Below, piece by piece: positions 53,080 to 61,849 of a stretch of 64,000 nt of DNA. The stretch lies in assembly GCA_024655905.1 (NCBI GenBank), contig JANLFP010000002.1, positions 1 through 64,000 of the forward strand. The letters run 5' to 3'. The translations under genes were made by a program, and so were the position numbers. How positions within the stretch are numbered: position 1 is the stretch's first letter; the number at the start of each line of letters is the position of its first letter. Under the pieces are notes generated by a model that had not been told where the DNA came from, did not search any database, and saw nothing but the letters and a program-made list of their open reading frames with translations. Source of the DNA: Tepidanaerobacteraceae bacterium (GTDB taxonomy: Bacteria; Bacillota; Thermosediminibacteria; Thermosediminibacterales; Tepidanaerobacteraceae).

Positions 53080-53421
53080 ATGGACTGCATATTTTGCAAG
53101 ATCGCCGAGCATGAAATGGCTGCGAATACCGTCTTTGAGGATGACGATGTAATAGCCTTTAAAGACATTAATCCTCAAGCTCCTATCCATCTCCTGATAG
53201 TTCCCAAAAAACATCTGGCTTCAATCATGGAGATAAATGACGAAAACAAAGAAATTTTAAATAAAATCGTCAAAACGGCACAAAACCTCGCCAGGCAAAA
53301 TAATATAGATAATAAGGGATTCAGGCTGGTTGTCAATACAGGAAATGATGGAGGGCAAACGGTGAGCCACCTGCATTTTCATCTTCTTGGAGGCAGATTT
53401 ATGACATGGCCTCCGGGTTGA
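53080..53421 (+). CDS. HIT-family (histidine triad) protein
   Basis: This 113-residue nucleotide-binding protein of the HinT class hydrolyses phosphoramidates such as AMP-lysine. It has [19 protein letters not shown] at the start, [16 protein letters not shown], and the triad [11 protein letters not shown]. The ATG at 53080 follows AGGAGGTGG. It lies between mtaB and rpsU, a conserved position. Confidence 0.94.
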   Translation: MDCIFCKIAEHEMAANTVFEDDDVIAFKDINPQAPIHLLIVPKKHLASIMEINDENKEILNKIVKTAQNLARQNNIDNKGFRLVVNTGNDGGQTVSHLHFHLLGGRFMTWPPG

Positions 53422-53423
53422 TA

Positions 53424-53452
53424 TTGACGCAAGCGTTTCAAAACCTTATAAT
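53424..53452 (+). promoter_or_regulatory. rpsU promoter
   Basis: TTGACG (53424-53429), 17 bases and TATAAT (53447-53452) lie upstream of rpsU. Confidence 0.85.
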
Positions 53453-53494
53453 AATGAATGTTCCAGCAAAAGAGCAGCGGAGGGAGGGAGTAAA

Positions 53495-53677
53495 ATGGCG
53501 GAAGTAAGAGTAGGGGAAAATGAATCACTGGACAACGCGCTTCGGAGATTCAAGCGCCAGTGCCAAAGAGCTGGCGTGCTTTCGGAAGTCAGGAAGCGCG
53601 AACACTATGAAAAACCCAGCGTGAGAAGAAAGAAAAAATCCGAAGCGGCCAGAAGAAGAAAATTTCACAAGTATTGA
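53495..53677 (+). CDS. rpsU: 30S ribosomal protein S21
   Basis: This is a 60-residue basic protein with [19 protein letters not shown] and a late [18 protein letters not shown]21 helps the 16S 3' end select mRNAs. It is preceded by GGAGGGAGG and a near-consensus promoter, and followed 11 bases later by yqeY. Confidence 0.97.
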   Translation: MAEVRVGENESLDNALRRFKRQCQRAGVLSEVRKREHYEKPSVRRKKKSEAARRRKFHKY

Positions 53678-53688
53678 GGAGAGATGGC

Positions 53689-54132
53689 ATGTCTATTAAG
53701 GATGTGTTGAATCAGGACATGAAGGCCGCCTTAAAAGAGGGCGATAAGGACAGATTGTCGGTGATAAGGATGGCCAGGTCCGCTATTCTTTACGCCGAAA
53801 AGGAAAGACTTCATGAACTGGATGATGGAGAGGTCATAGAAGTAATATCCAGGGAAGTAAAGAAACTGAAAGACGACAAGGATGAGTTTGAACGGCTCGG
53901 AAGGACCGAACAGGCTCAAAAGCTGGGACAAGAAATAGATATATTGATGAGTTACCTCCCTCAGCAGTTGACCGATGATGAAGTGGAAGAAATAGTGCGC
54001 CAGACCATATTTGAAGTCGGCGCAAACAGCGCAAAGGATATGGGCAGGGTCATGAGCGCCATCATGCCGAAAATCAAGGGCAGGGCTGATGGCAGAGTGG
54101 TGAATGCTCTTGTAAAAAAGCTGCTTCAATAA
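53689..54132 (+). CDS. yqeY: GatB/YqeY-domain protein
   Basis: This is a 147-residue helical protein matching YqeY: LNQDMKAALKEGDKDRLSVIRMARSAI near the start and GANSAKDMGRVMSAIMPKIKGRADGRVVN near the end. The domain also occurs at the C-terminus of GatB amidotransferases, where it binds tRNA. The ATG at 53689 follows GAGGAGAG just after rpsU. Confidence 0.94.
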   Translation: MSIKDVLNQDMKAALKEGDKDRLSVIRMARSAILYAEKERLHELDDGEVIEVISREVKKLKDDKDEFERLGRTEQAQKLGQEIDILMSYLPQQLTDDEVEEIVRQTIFEVGANSAKDMGRVMSAIMPKIKGRADGRVVNALVKKLLQ

Positions 54133-54167
54133 AAAAAGAAATAAGAAGCTTAAGCCAAGGGATGCAG

Positions 54168-54197
54168 AAAGGATTTGCCGCAGGGCAAATCCTTTTT
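54168..54197 (+). terminator. Intrinsic terminator after yqeY
   Basis: AAAGGATTTGCC (54168-54179) pairs with GGCAAATCCTTT (54184-54195) and ends in TTTTT. The stem resembles the one after birA. Confidence 0.9.
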
Positions 54198-54265
54198 AAG
54201 TTCTAATCCTTTTTAGTTATTGAAAAGCCTGTAAACATTTTTTTGTAATTTATCCTGCATTTGAA

Positions 54266-54293
54266 GAATAAATTTTTAAAGAATCCATATTAG
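54266..54293 (+). promoter_or_regulatory. Candidate sigma-E promoter of yqfC-yqfD
   Basis: GAATAA (54266-54271), 14 bases and CATATTAG (54286-54293) loosely fit the sporulation sigma-E consensus. In B. subtilis the yqfCD operon belongs to the sigma-E regulon. Confidence 0.4.
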
Positions 54294-54310
54294 TTTAAGA
54301 AGGGATCTAA

Positions 54311-54580
54311 ATGGCAGACGGAATTAAAAAACGAATTTCCAATGCATTGGACCTGCCGGGGGATATCGTATTGAATCTTCCGAGAATCGTCATTACCGGC
54401 AGCATTGCCCTTTTTATCGAAAACCATAGGGGAATAGTGGAATACACCCCGGATAAAGTTCGCTTGAATATGAGTGAAGGGGCTTTGATTGTAAAAGGCG
54501 AAGACCTTCTGATAAAATCCCTGATAGCTGACGAGGCAGCCATAGAAGGCCGCATCAAATCCATAGAATTTGAGGATTGA
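54311..54580 (+). CDS. yqfC: Sporulation protein YqfC
   Basis: This is an 89-residue protein with the YqfC pattern DLPGDIVLNLPRIVITGS, LFIENHRGIVEYTPDKVRL and LIVKGEDLLIKS. It is conserved in spore formers, expressed in the mother cell and required for sporulation in some clostridia. The role is unknown. It overlaps the region of the next gene, yqfD, its usual partner. Confidence 0.92.
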   Translation: MADGIKKRISNALDLPGDIVLNLPRIVITGSIALFIENHRGIVEYTPDKVRLNMSEGALIVKGEDLLIKSLIADEAAIEGRIKSIEFED

Positions 54581-54600
54581 GGCCGCAGGGGGGGGCGGAA

Positions 54601-55812
54601 TTGCTACTAATAAGGCTATGGAATTATTTTCGGGGATATGTTATTATAAAAATAACCGGGGAACACGCCGAAAGGCTTTTGAACCAGGCCGCTTTGAAGG
54701 GCATATATCTGTGGGACATAAAGCGCATTGATGATAATACTTTAACAGCCGGGATAAATGTCAGCAGCTTTTTCAAACTGAGCCGCTTGACAAGAAAAAC
54801 GGGCTGCCGCATTTTTATCCTCCGCAGAGCGGGCCTTTTATTAATGCTGAACAGTCTGAAGAGGCGAAAAATGCTTCTGGCAGGAGCCGTAATGTTTATC
54901 GCCTCGATATACTTTCTGTCTTCATTCATCTGGAGCATAGATGTCATATCTCAGGATGCAGAAATAAAAAAGTCGATTGAAAATGATTTGAGGCGGTGGG
55001 GGCTCAAAGAGGGCACATTCAAGTACAGTCTGGATAAAAAATATTATATTGATAAAATCCTTCAGCAGCATAAAGAAATTGCCTGGGGAGAAATCCGGAT
55101 AAAAGGTTCCAGACTGGTAGTGGAACTGGTAAAAAAGAAATTGCCGCCGGAACTTGAAGAAAATTCACCTTGTGATATAATAGCTTCGAAGGACGGTATA
55201 ATTTATGAAATCATACCTTTCAAAGGAGAAGCGCTGGTAAAACCGGGCGACACTGTAAGCGCTGGGGATATATTGATAACCGGCAGGATTTTGAACAAAC
55301 CGGACCGAAAGCAAGACGATGGACTGCTGAACCCATCCGAAGCCGTACTTGTTCATGCCAGGGGTATCGTAAAAGCGAGGACATGGTACCAGAAGGCTGT
55401 AGTCGTGCCTCTGGTGATGGAGGAAAGGCTTCCCACGGGCCGGGTTAAAAAGGCTTACAGGCTGCATATGGGAAAAAGCACATGGAGTTTTCAATGGGGA
55501 AGCCTGCCGTTTGCACTTTATGAAATAGAAACAGCAGGCCAAACCAGATTGCTGCCGGAAAGCCTGGGGAATCTCATTTTCGATGTAATATATTACAAGG
55601 AAGTGGAGTCCAAAAAGAAGTTCATCGGAGTGGACGAAGCAACTCGGGAAGCCGAAAAACAGCTTATGGAGCAGCTAAAAAGCCTTCCTGAAGATATCAA
55701 AATAACCAGAAAAAGCATGGATTTTTCGCTGGACTCCGACGAAAAAAGCATAATCGGAACCATGACGCTGGAAGTCGTTGAAGATATAGGAAGGGAGCAA
55801 AAGATTTATTAA
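54601..55812 (+). CDS. yqfD: Sporulation protein YqfD
   Basis: This 403-residue protein starts LLIRLWNYFRGYVIIKITG. It has one membrane segment (MLLAGAVMFIASIYFLSSFIWSIDV) near residue 105 and a large C-terminal extracytoplasmic domain with GSRLVVELVKKKLP and VKPGDTVSAGDILITG. It is a mother-cell sporulation protein of unknown mechanism. TTG at 54601 is taken as the start because of the G-rich stretch ending 4 bases upstream; a TTG at 54577 is a possible alternative. Confidence 0.9.
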   Translation: MLLIRLWNYFRGYVIIKITGEHAERLLNQAALKGIYLWDIKRIDDNTLTAGINVSSFFKLSRLTRKTGCRIFILRRAGLLLMLNSLKRRKMLLAGAVMFIASIYFLSSFIWSIDVISQDAEIKKSIENDLRRWGLKEGTFKYSLDKKYYIDKILQQHKEIAWGEIRIKGSRLVVELVKKKLPPELEENSPCDIIASKDGIIYEIIPFKGEALVKPGDTVSAGDILITGRILNKPDRKQDDGLLNPSEAVLVHARGIVKARTWYQKAVVVPLVMEERLPTGRVKKAYRLHMGKSTWSFQWGSLPFALYEIETAGQTRLLPESLGNLIFDVIYYKEVESKKKFIGVDEATREAEKQLMEQLKSLPEDIKITRKSMDFSLDSDEKSIIGTMTLEVVEDIGREQKIY

Positions 55813-55824
55813 GGAGGAGAAAAT

Positions 55825-56808
55825 TTGGGGAAAAACCTGGCAGAATCGAAAGTATCGGTGAATGATATCACCAGTCTTGCGTTCCTGTTTGGAAACAGAG
55901 ACGAGAACATCAGATTTATAGAAGAAGCATTTAAGGTAAAAGTACTTACCAGGGATGGCAATATAACCATTCTGGGCGACTCCGAGAATGTGGAATCGGT
56001 CCGGAAACTTTTCACGCATTTGCTGGAAGTCATAAGAGGAGGCAATCAATTGACCGCCGCGGAAGTAAAATATTTTGCAGGCCTTGTAAGAGACGGCAAA
56101 GAGGAGAAAATTACCGATTTATACGATGATATTGTCTGTTTCACACACCGGGGAAAGCCAATAAAACCCAAAACTATCGGCCAAAAGCTTTATATTCAGG
56201 CCATTAAAAACAACGATATAGTCTTCGGAATAGGCCCTGCAGGAACCGGAAAAACATACCTTGCAATGGCAATGGCTGTAACTGCTTTTAAGGAAAAGGA
56301 AGTAAATAGGATAATCCTGACAAGACCCGCAGTGGAGGCGGGAGAAAAACTCGGCTTTTTGCCGGGCGATTTGCAGGATAAAGTAGACCCTTACCTAAGG
56401 CCGCTTTACGACGCACTGTACGATATTCTTGGGGTTGATACCTTCCGCCGCCTTATGGAAAAGGGCCTGATTGAAGTGGCTCCCCTGGCGTACATGAGGG
56501 GCAGGACACTGGATGATTCCTTTATCATCCTGGATGAAGCACAGAACACCACTTCCGAGCAGATGAAAATGTTTCTTACCAGATTGGGATTCGGCTCCAG
56601 AGCGGTGGTCACCGGGGACATCACTCAGGTGGACTTGCCCAAGGGCGTATTTTCCGGGCTAGAAGAAGTGAAGCAGGTGCTGAAAGGGATAAAGGGCATC
56701 GAATTTATATATCTTGACGACAGGGATGTTGTGCGTCATGAAGTGGTGCAGAGAATCATAAAAGCTTACGAAAGATTTGAGGAAAAGCGCCAGCAAAATG
56801 GGGAGTGA
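55825..56808 (+). CDS. phoH: PhoH-family ATPase
   Basis: This 327-residue P-loop protein has an N-terminal KH-like part, then Walker A GPAGTGKT (137-144), ILTRPAVEAGEKLGFLPGD, DDSFIILDEAQNTT (Walker B) and VVTGDITQVDLP. PhoH proteins are thought to act on RNA, and YbeY two genes downstream is an rRNA-processing endoribonuclease. It starts with TTG behind AAGGAGGAG. Confidence 0.94.
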   Translation: MGKNLAESKVSVNDITSLAFLFGNRDENIRFIEEAFKVKVLTRDGNITILGDSENVESVRKLFTHLLEVIRGGNQLTAAEVKYFAGLVRDGKEEKITDLYDDIVCFTHRGKPIKPKTIGQKLYIQAIKNNDIVFGIGPAGTGKTYLAMAMAVTAFKEKEVNRIILTRPAVEAGEKLGFLPGDLQDKVDPYLRPLYDALYDILGVDTFRRLMEKGLIEVAPLAYMRGRTLDDSFIILDEAQNTTSEQMKMFLTRLGFGSRAVVTGDITQVDLPKGVFSGLEEVKQVLKGIKGIEFIYLDDRDVVRHEVVQRIIKAYERFEEKRQQNGE

Positions 56809-56812
56809 TTTT

Positions 56813-58900
56813 GTGGCTATCGGCAGCAATTTGCGCCCAAAAAAGTTACGCGTGGCGTTGTTATACAATAAAATTGCAAGGAAAACGGCGCTCGGTTTTT
56901 TTTTCTTTATGGCATTGGCCACTTTGATATATATCAGCATACTGCCACAAAAATATGATATAAAAGTTGGGGATGTGGCTCAGGAGGACATTAGGGCGCG
57001 CAAAGATGCCGTCAATACCGTCGCCACCCGAAAACTCCGTCAGGCTGCGGCAGATTCTGTGTCAAAAAAATATATACTGGATCACAGCATTGCACAGGAA
57101 GCCAAAAATGAAATAACACAGATATTTTCAAGCATAAAGCAGGTAAGATCCAGGGATTATCTGGACGAGCAGGGAAAAATTGACGCTTTGAAGCACATCA
57201 TAAATAAGAATCTTGCCGAAGAAACATATTCGCAGGCTATTCGAGCGGACAATTCAAGCCTGATGGAACTGGAGACTATTACGAAAGCCATTCTGGAAAA
57301 GGTTATGGAAGGCGGCGTAAAAGAGGATTCCATAGACAGAGCTAAAACATATATTATAGAGGAATTTCGAAACATAAAACTTCCCCAGCAATTGAAAAAC
57401 ATGGGGGAAGACATAGCTTTTTCTTCAATTAAACCCAATATGGTTTATGACCGGGAAGCAACCGAGAAAGAACAGCAGGCAGCCATGGATTCCGTTGAAC
57501 CGGTAAAAATAGCCAGAAATCAGATATTGATAGAAAAGGGAGCAACCGTAACCGCAGAACAAATAGAACTTTTAAAGGAACTCGGTCTGCTGGCTCAGGA
57601 CAAACGCGCCAATTTGAGCCTTTTTGCAGGAACCGTGCTCATATCGGCTCTGCTGGAAGGCATTTTGATATTCGCCATATATTTTTTTCATAGAAAATTG
57701 TTTGAAAATGAACACTATTTAAGCCTCTTGGCATTGATAATCCTATCCACCCTTGTTATTTCCATGGCAGTTAAAACCATTTCAAATTACCTTATTCCCC
57801 TGGCTGCCGGCAGTATGCTCATATCGATTTTGATAAGCCCGTCCATTGCACTCGTTTCTGGCTTTATCATGAGCATAGCAGTGGGATTGGTGCTTGGAAA
57901 TGATTTTATCGTTTCTACGGTAGCTTTTCTCGGAGCCGTAGTGGGAGTTTTTTGCACTGTCAGGGTATCGCAGAGGGTTGACCTCACAAAGTCCGGAGGT
58001 ATAATAGGTGTCGTGGATTTTGTTCTCATAATGGGGCTGGAACTTTTGAACAACGACCCCTTATGGGCTGCAATAAAACAGAGCAGCTGGGGTATTGCGA
58101 GCGGACTTTTTTCGTCGGTACTGACCATAGGCACTCTTCCGTTTTTGGAAAGCGCCTTTGATATAACGACCTCTATGAAACTGCTGGAGCTGTCAAATCC
58201 AAACCAGCCCCTTTTGAAAAAACTGATGATAGACGCTCCCGGGACTTACCACCACTCCATTATAGTGGGGAACCTCGCCGAGGCTGCAGCGGAAGCTGTT
58301 GGCGCTGACCCGCTTCTGGCCAGGGTAGGGGCCAACTACCACGATATCGGGAAGCTAAAGAGACCATACTTTTTCATCGAAAACCAGCTTACATCAGATA
58401 ACCCTCACGACAAACTGAACCCGACGCTGAGCGCCCTTATTATTACATCTCATGTAAAAGATGGTATGGAAATTGCCGGCGAATACCGACTTCCGGAGGT
58501 AATAAGGGATTTTATTTCTCAGCACCACGGTACCACGCTGCTCTCATACTTTTACAATAAAGCAGGTGCGGGGGACAAAATGCCCGAGGAAGACGGCTTC
58601 CGGTACGGAGGTCCCAGACCACAGACGAGGGAAGTGGCCATAGTTATGCTTGCGGATTCTGTAGAAGCTGCGGTTAGATCCATGTCAAGCCCTACCCCGG
58701 GCAAAATCGACGGCCTTATCAGGCAGATTATAAAGGAAAAACTTTCCGACGGCCAGCTGGATGAAAGCGATCTGACCCTGAAAGAACTGGACAGAATAGC
58801 CGGAGCATTTTCAAGGGTTCTCACCGGCATATTCCATACCCGCATAGAATATCCGGATAGATTGAAAGAATTGGAGGGAAAGCAAGCAAAAAATGCCTGA
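56813..58900 (+). CDS. pgpH: 7TM-HD-domain phosphodiesterase (PgpH-like, c-di-AMP)
   Basis: This 695-residue membrane protein has an N-terminal anchor, an extracellular 7TMR-HDED domain (about residues 45-270), seven transmembrane segments, and a cytoplasmic HD domain with YHHSIIVGNLAEAAAEAV, HDIGK (His-Asp at 510-511), ISQHHGTTLLSYFY and MLADSVEAAVRS. Listeria PgpH, of the same architecture, hydrolyses cyclic di-AMP. GTG 56813 is preferred because GGGGAG lies 7 bases upstream; an ATG at 56798 overlaps it. Confidence 0.92.
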   Translation: MAIGSNLRPKKLRVALLYNKIARKTALGFFFFMALATLIYISILPQKYDIKVGDVAQEDIRARKDAVNTVATRKLRQAAADSVSKKYILDHSIAQEAKNEITQIFSSIKQVRSRDYLDEQGKIDALKHIINKNLAEETYSQAIRADNSSLMELETITKAILEKVMEGGVKEDSIDRAKTYIIEEFRNIKLPQQLKNMGEDIAFSSIKPNMVYDREATEKEQQAAMDSVEPVKIARNQILIEKGATVTAEQIELLKELGLLAQDKRANLSLFAGTVLISALLEGILIFAIYFFHRKLFENEHYLSLLALIILSTLVISMAVKTISNYLIPLAAGSMLISILISPSIALVSGFIMSIAVGLVLGNDFIVSTVAFLGAVVGVFCTVRVSQRVDLTKSGGIIGVVDFVLIMGLELLNNDPLWAAIKQSSWGIASGLFSSVLTIGTLPFLESAFDITTSMKLLELSNPNQPLLKKLMIDAPGTYHHSIIVGNLAEAAAEAVGADPLLARVGANYHDIGKLKRPYFFIENQLTSDNPHDKLNPTLSALIITSHVKDGMEIAGEYRLPEVIRDFISQHHGTTLLSYFYNKAGAGDKMPEEDGFRYGGPRPQTREVAIVMLADSVEAAVRSMSSPTPGKIDGLIRQIIKEKLSDGQLDESDLTLKELDRIAGAFSRVLTGIFHTRIEYPDRLKELEGKQAKNA

Positions 58901-59378
58901 AATCATCATCGGAAACCGTCAGGAAAAGATTCTTATTGACGCTGGCCTTGAACGAATGCTTGAGGATATTTTAAAGTTCGCTATGGCGCAAGAAAAGGCA
59001 CCGCAAGATGCCGAGGTAAGCGTTGTGCTGGTGGATGACGAATACATCAGCAAGCTGAACCGGCAGTACAGGGCGAAGGATGCGCCTACCGACGTGCTTT
59101 CGTTTGCCATGAGAGAAAGCGCGCCCGGCGGGGAGATTATACAGGAAGGGCCGGAAGCCGAAAAACTTCTGGGGGATATTGTGATTTCTGTGGAAAGGGC
59201 CCGGGAGCAGTCGGAAGATTACGGGCACTCCTTCGAAAGAGAGATGGGATATCTGGCAGTTCACGGGCTGCTGCATCTTCTGGGATATGACCATGAAGAC
59301 GAAAAAAACAAAAAAATTATGCGAAGGAAGGAAGAAGAAATTTTGGAAGCTTTTAATTTGAAAAGAGAGGCTTTATGA
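58893..59378 (+). CDS. ybeY: Endoribonuclease YbeY
   Basis: This 161-residue metal-dependent RNase takes part in 16S rRNA 3' maturation and 70S quality control. It has NRQYRAKDAPTDVLSF, LGDIVISVERAREQ and the zinc motif HGLLHLLGYDH (H-x3-H-x5-H). It overlaps pgpH by 8 bases behind GGAGGGAAAGC. Confidence 0.96.
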   Translation: MPEIIIGNRQEKILIDAGLERMLEDILKFAMAQEKAPQDAEVSVVLVDDEYISKLNRQYRAKDAPTDVLSFAMRESAPGGEIIQEGPEAEKLLGDIVISVERAREQSEDYGHSFEREMGYLAVHGLLHLLGYDHEDEKNKKIMRRKEEEILEAFNLKREAL

Positions 59379-59382
59379 TAAC

Positions 59383-59751
59383 ATGAAAAAATCGAGAACC
59401 CTGCTGGAAAGTTTCAATTACGCAATAGCGGGTATAATGTATTCCTTTAATACCCAGAGGAATGTCAGAATCCATTTTTTAATGGCGGCACTGGTGCTGG
59501 CCGTTAGCCCTTTCTTCAGTTTGAGCGCATTTGAACTCATGATAGTCATTTTTACCATAGCGATGGTGATAATAACCGAAATGATAAATACGGCCATCGA
59601 AAACACCGTAGATATGGTAACGGAAAAATATCATCCCTTGGCGGAGATTGCTAAAAATGTGGCTGCCGGTGCGGTATTGATAGCGACTTTAAATGCATTG
59701 GCTGTGGCCTATTTAATATTTTTCAGGAGGCTTTTGAAATTTTTCTTTTAA
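59383..59751 (+). CDS. dgkA: Diacylglycerol/undecaprenol kinase
   Basis: This 122-residue membrane protein has three hydrophobic helices and the family motif ITEMINTAIENTVDMVTEKYHPLAEIAKNVAAGAV, written here in two parts: ITEMINTAIENTVDM and HPLAEIAKNVAAGAV. In Gram-positives the enzyme phosphorylates undecaprenol. It follows ybeY by 4 bases. In B. subtilis cdd, era and recO follow; here cdd and era are absent. Confidence 0.95.
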   Translation: MKKSRTLLESFNYAIAGIMYSFNTQRNVRIHFLMAALVLAVSPFFSLSAFELMIVIFTIAMVIITEMINTAIENTVDMVTEKYHPLAEIAKNVAAGAVLIATLNALAVAYLIFFRRLLKFFF

Positions 59752-59821
59752 TGACGATGTTGAGTTTTCTGCAAATGGGATTTCCGGAATGATAGATTTC
59801 CCGGGACAGGAGGGTATTTGA

Positions 59822-60880
59822 ATGTTAAAAAAGAGATGGATCGTTTTTGCAATTATTTTTGTGTTATTTTTGCAAACGGGCTGCAGTAAAAAAAATACGG
59901 ATTTGCCCGCTCAAAATCCTGCTGATGCGGATAATTCCAGACAAAGGCTTGAAAATACCTCCCCTGCGACGCCGGAATCCCCGAAAGCCGTAAATCCTCT
60001 GACCGGATTGCAGGATATGGATGAAATATATTCAAATCAAAGACCTCTGGCAGTCATGATAGAAAACGAGTACCATGCGAGACCCCAGTCGGGGTTGGAT
60101 AAGGCAGGCGTTGTTTACGAAGTGCTGGCGGAAGGCGGTATAACCAGATTTCTGGCAATTTTCCTGGGGGCGGATGTGCGTGAAGTGGGGCCTGTAAGGA
60201 GCGCCCGGCCATATTTTATCGATTACGCCATGGAATACGACGGCATATATGTGCATTACGGTGCAAGCCCGCAGGGTTATTCGGATATCAAGAAATTGAA
60301 AATCAATGATATCGATGGCATATATGACAGCGTTACCTTCTGGAGGGATAGTTCCCGCAAGGAGCCTCACAACGCATACAGCAGCACCGAAAAAATGCTT
60401 AAAACCTCAGAAAAACGGGGATATTTGAAACCCGTGGATTTGAAAGCATGGAAATTTAACGAAAAAGATGCGGCTCCGGATGGCGAAGTCATGGAACAGT
60501 TTAAACTGACATATTTCAATAATTACAGAGTAAGCTATACATACGATTCAGGCAAAAAGGCATATGAACGCTTTATAAACGGTAGCCCCCATGTTGATAG
60601 AGTTACCGGTCAGCCTATATTCGTTAAAAATATAATTATTCAGTTCAATGATACAAAAGTAACGGATAAGCAAGGTCGGCTTGAGATAAAAACTACCGGT
60701 TCCGGCAATGCATATTACATAAGCGACGGCTTCTGCACGGAAATCAAATGGAAAAAGAGTTCCAGAAGCGCAAGGACTATATATACCATGGCTGACGGCG
60801 CCGAACTTAAGATAAATCCGGGCAACACCTGGATTCAGGTATTGCCTCAGTGGGGAAAGTTTGACAGGGGCCAGCAATAA
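59822..60880 (+). CDS. DUF3048 (YerB-type) lipoprotein
   Basis: This is a 352-residue lipoprotein with signal peptide and lipobox LQTGC (Cys about 20). The DUF3048 core reads NPLTGLQDMD, RPLAVMIENEYHARPQSGLDKAGVVYEVLAEGG, RFLAIFLG, VGPVRSARPYFIDYAMEYDG, and a C-terminal domain ending PGNTWIQVLPQ. The function is unknown; B. subtilis YerB has been connected with membrane lipid/YerC regulation only indirectly. It sits between dgkA and recO. Confidence 0.9.
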   Translation: MLKKRWIVFAIIFVLFLQTGCSKKNTDLPAQNPADADNSRQRLENTSPATPESPKAVNPLTGLQDMDEIYSNQRPLAVMIENEYHARPQSGLDKAGVVYEVLAEGGITRFLAIFLGADVREVGPVRSARPYFIDYAMEYDGIYVHYGASPQGYSDIKKLKINDIDGIYDSVTFWRDSSRKEPHNAYSSTEKMLKTSEKRGYLKPVDLKAWKFNEKDAAPDGEVMEQFKLTYFNNYRVSYTYDSGKKAYERFINGSPHVDRVTGQPIFVKNIIIQFNDTKVTDKQGRLEIKTTGSGNAYYISDGFCTEIKWKKSSRSARTIYTMADGAELKINPGNTWIQVLPQWGKFDRGQQ

Positions 60881-60905
60881 TATTTTCGAGATGGAGAGAA
60901 AATTG

Positions 60906-61658
60906 ATGGGTCTTTACAGGACCGATGCCATAGTTTTGGGACACAGGAATATTGGTGAAGCGGATAGGGTAATGACACTTTTTTCCCCTGAAAAAGGAAA
61001 GATAAGTGCAGTGGCAAGGGGTGTCCGCAGGTTGAATAATCGCCTGCTTGGAGGAACCCAGCTTTTCACTTTCAGCAATTTCCTCATCATGGAGAACAGG
61101 AATCTTGACAGCATAAGCCAGTGCGAAATTAAGGAATCCTTCCACAAAATCAGGGCAAATCTGGAGCGTATGGCTTATGGGCTGTATTTTGCAGAAATGC
61201 TGAGGGCATCCACTCCTGAAGAGGATAAGAATCACGCTCTCTTCAACTTCTTTCTGAAAACATTGTATTTCCTGCAGGAATGGGATGACCTGGAGCTCTT
61301 GAGCCGCATATATGAGATCAAGCTCATGGCTATTCAGGGTTATTCTCCCGAAATTTCCCGATGCGCAAGCTGCGGCAAAAAGTTGACGGAAAAAATGAGG
61401 TTCAGCAGCAGGCTTGGTGGAGCAATATGCTTTCGATGCTTTAAAGATGATGCCAGCGCGGTTGATATAAGCTGCGAAACGGTGAAAGTTTTGCAAGGCT
61501 TCATTAAGAAACCTTACAGAGAATTAATCAATCTGGATTTACAGGAAGAAATCAAAAAGCAATTGAAAAATGCCTGTCAGCCTTTTATATTCCATCACCT
61601 TGATCGGAGATTGAAAACTCTCGAATTTATAGATGACATTAACAGCCTTAAAGCGTAA
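60906..61658 (+). CDS. recO: DNA repair protein RecO
   Basis: This 250-residue recombination mediator loads RecA with RecR. The N-terminal OB-fold has YRTDAIVLGHRNIGEADRVM and LFSPEKGKISAVARGVRR. A zinc finger, CASCGKK...CFRC, sits at about residues 155-185, and the helical C-terminus follows. The ATG at 60906 follows GGAGAG; the 60861 start lies inside yerB. Confidence 0.95.
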   Translation: MGLYRTDAIVLGHRNIGEADRVMTLFSPEKGKISAVARGVRRLNNRLLGGTQLFTFSNFLIMENRNLDSISQCEIKESFHKIRANLERMAYGLYFAEMLRASTPEEDKNHALFNFFLKTLYFLQEWDDLELLSRIYEIKLMAIQGYSPEISRCASCGKKLTEKMRFSSRLGGAICFRCFKDDASAVDISCETVKVLQGFIKKPYRELINLDLQEEIKKQLKNACQPFIFHHLDRRLKTLEFIDDINSLKA

Positions 61659-61770
61659 TCCGGCCCGGCGGGATGATAGGATTACACCATGCTCTTGCTT
61701 TTTTTGCGGTATCTATTGAACCAGCCGCGAGGTCATGCTTTGGCAAAAAATTTATATAAAAAAGAGGAAC

Positions 61771-61799
61771 TTAACATTTAAATGTAGTATATATATAAT
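61771..61799 (+). promoter_or_regulatory. Promoter of the ccpN-like/ppsR/ppdK operon
   Basis: TTAACA (61771-61776), 17 bases and TATAAT (61794-61799) lie about 50 bases before the Shine-Dalgarno of the regulator gene. A GTGTACAC palindrome at about 61808-61815 could be an operator. Confidence 0.75.
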
Positions 61800-61849
61800 T
61801 GTTTTTTGTGTACACTAATTATGGCAGCAGGGGAAAGGAGTGAGGTTCG

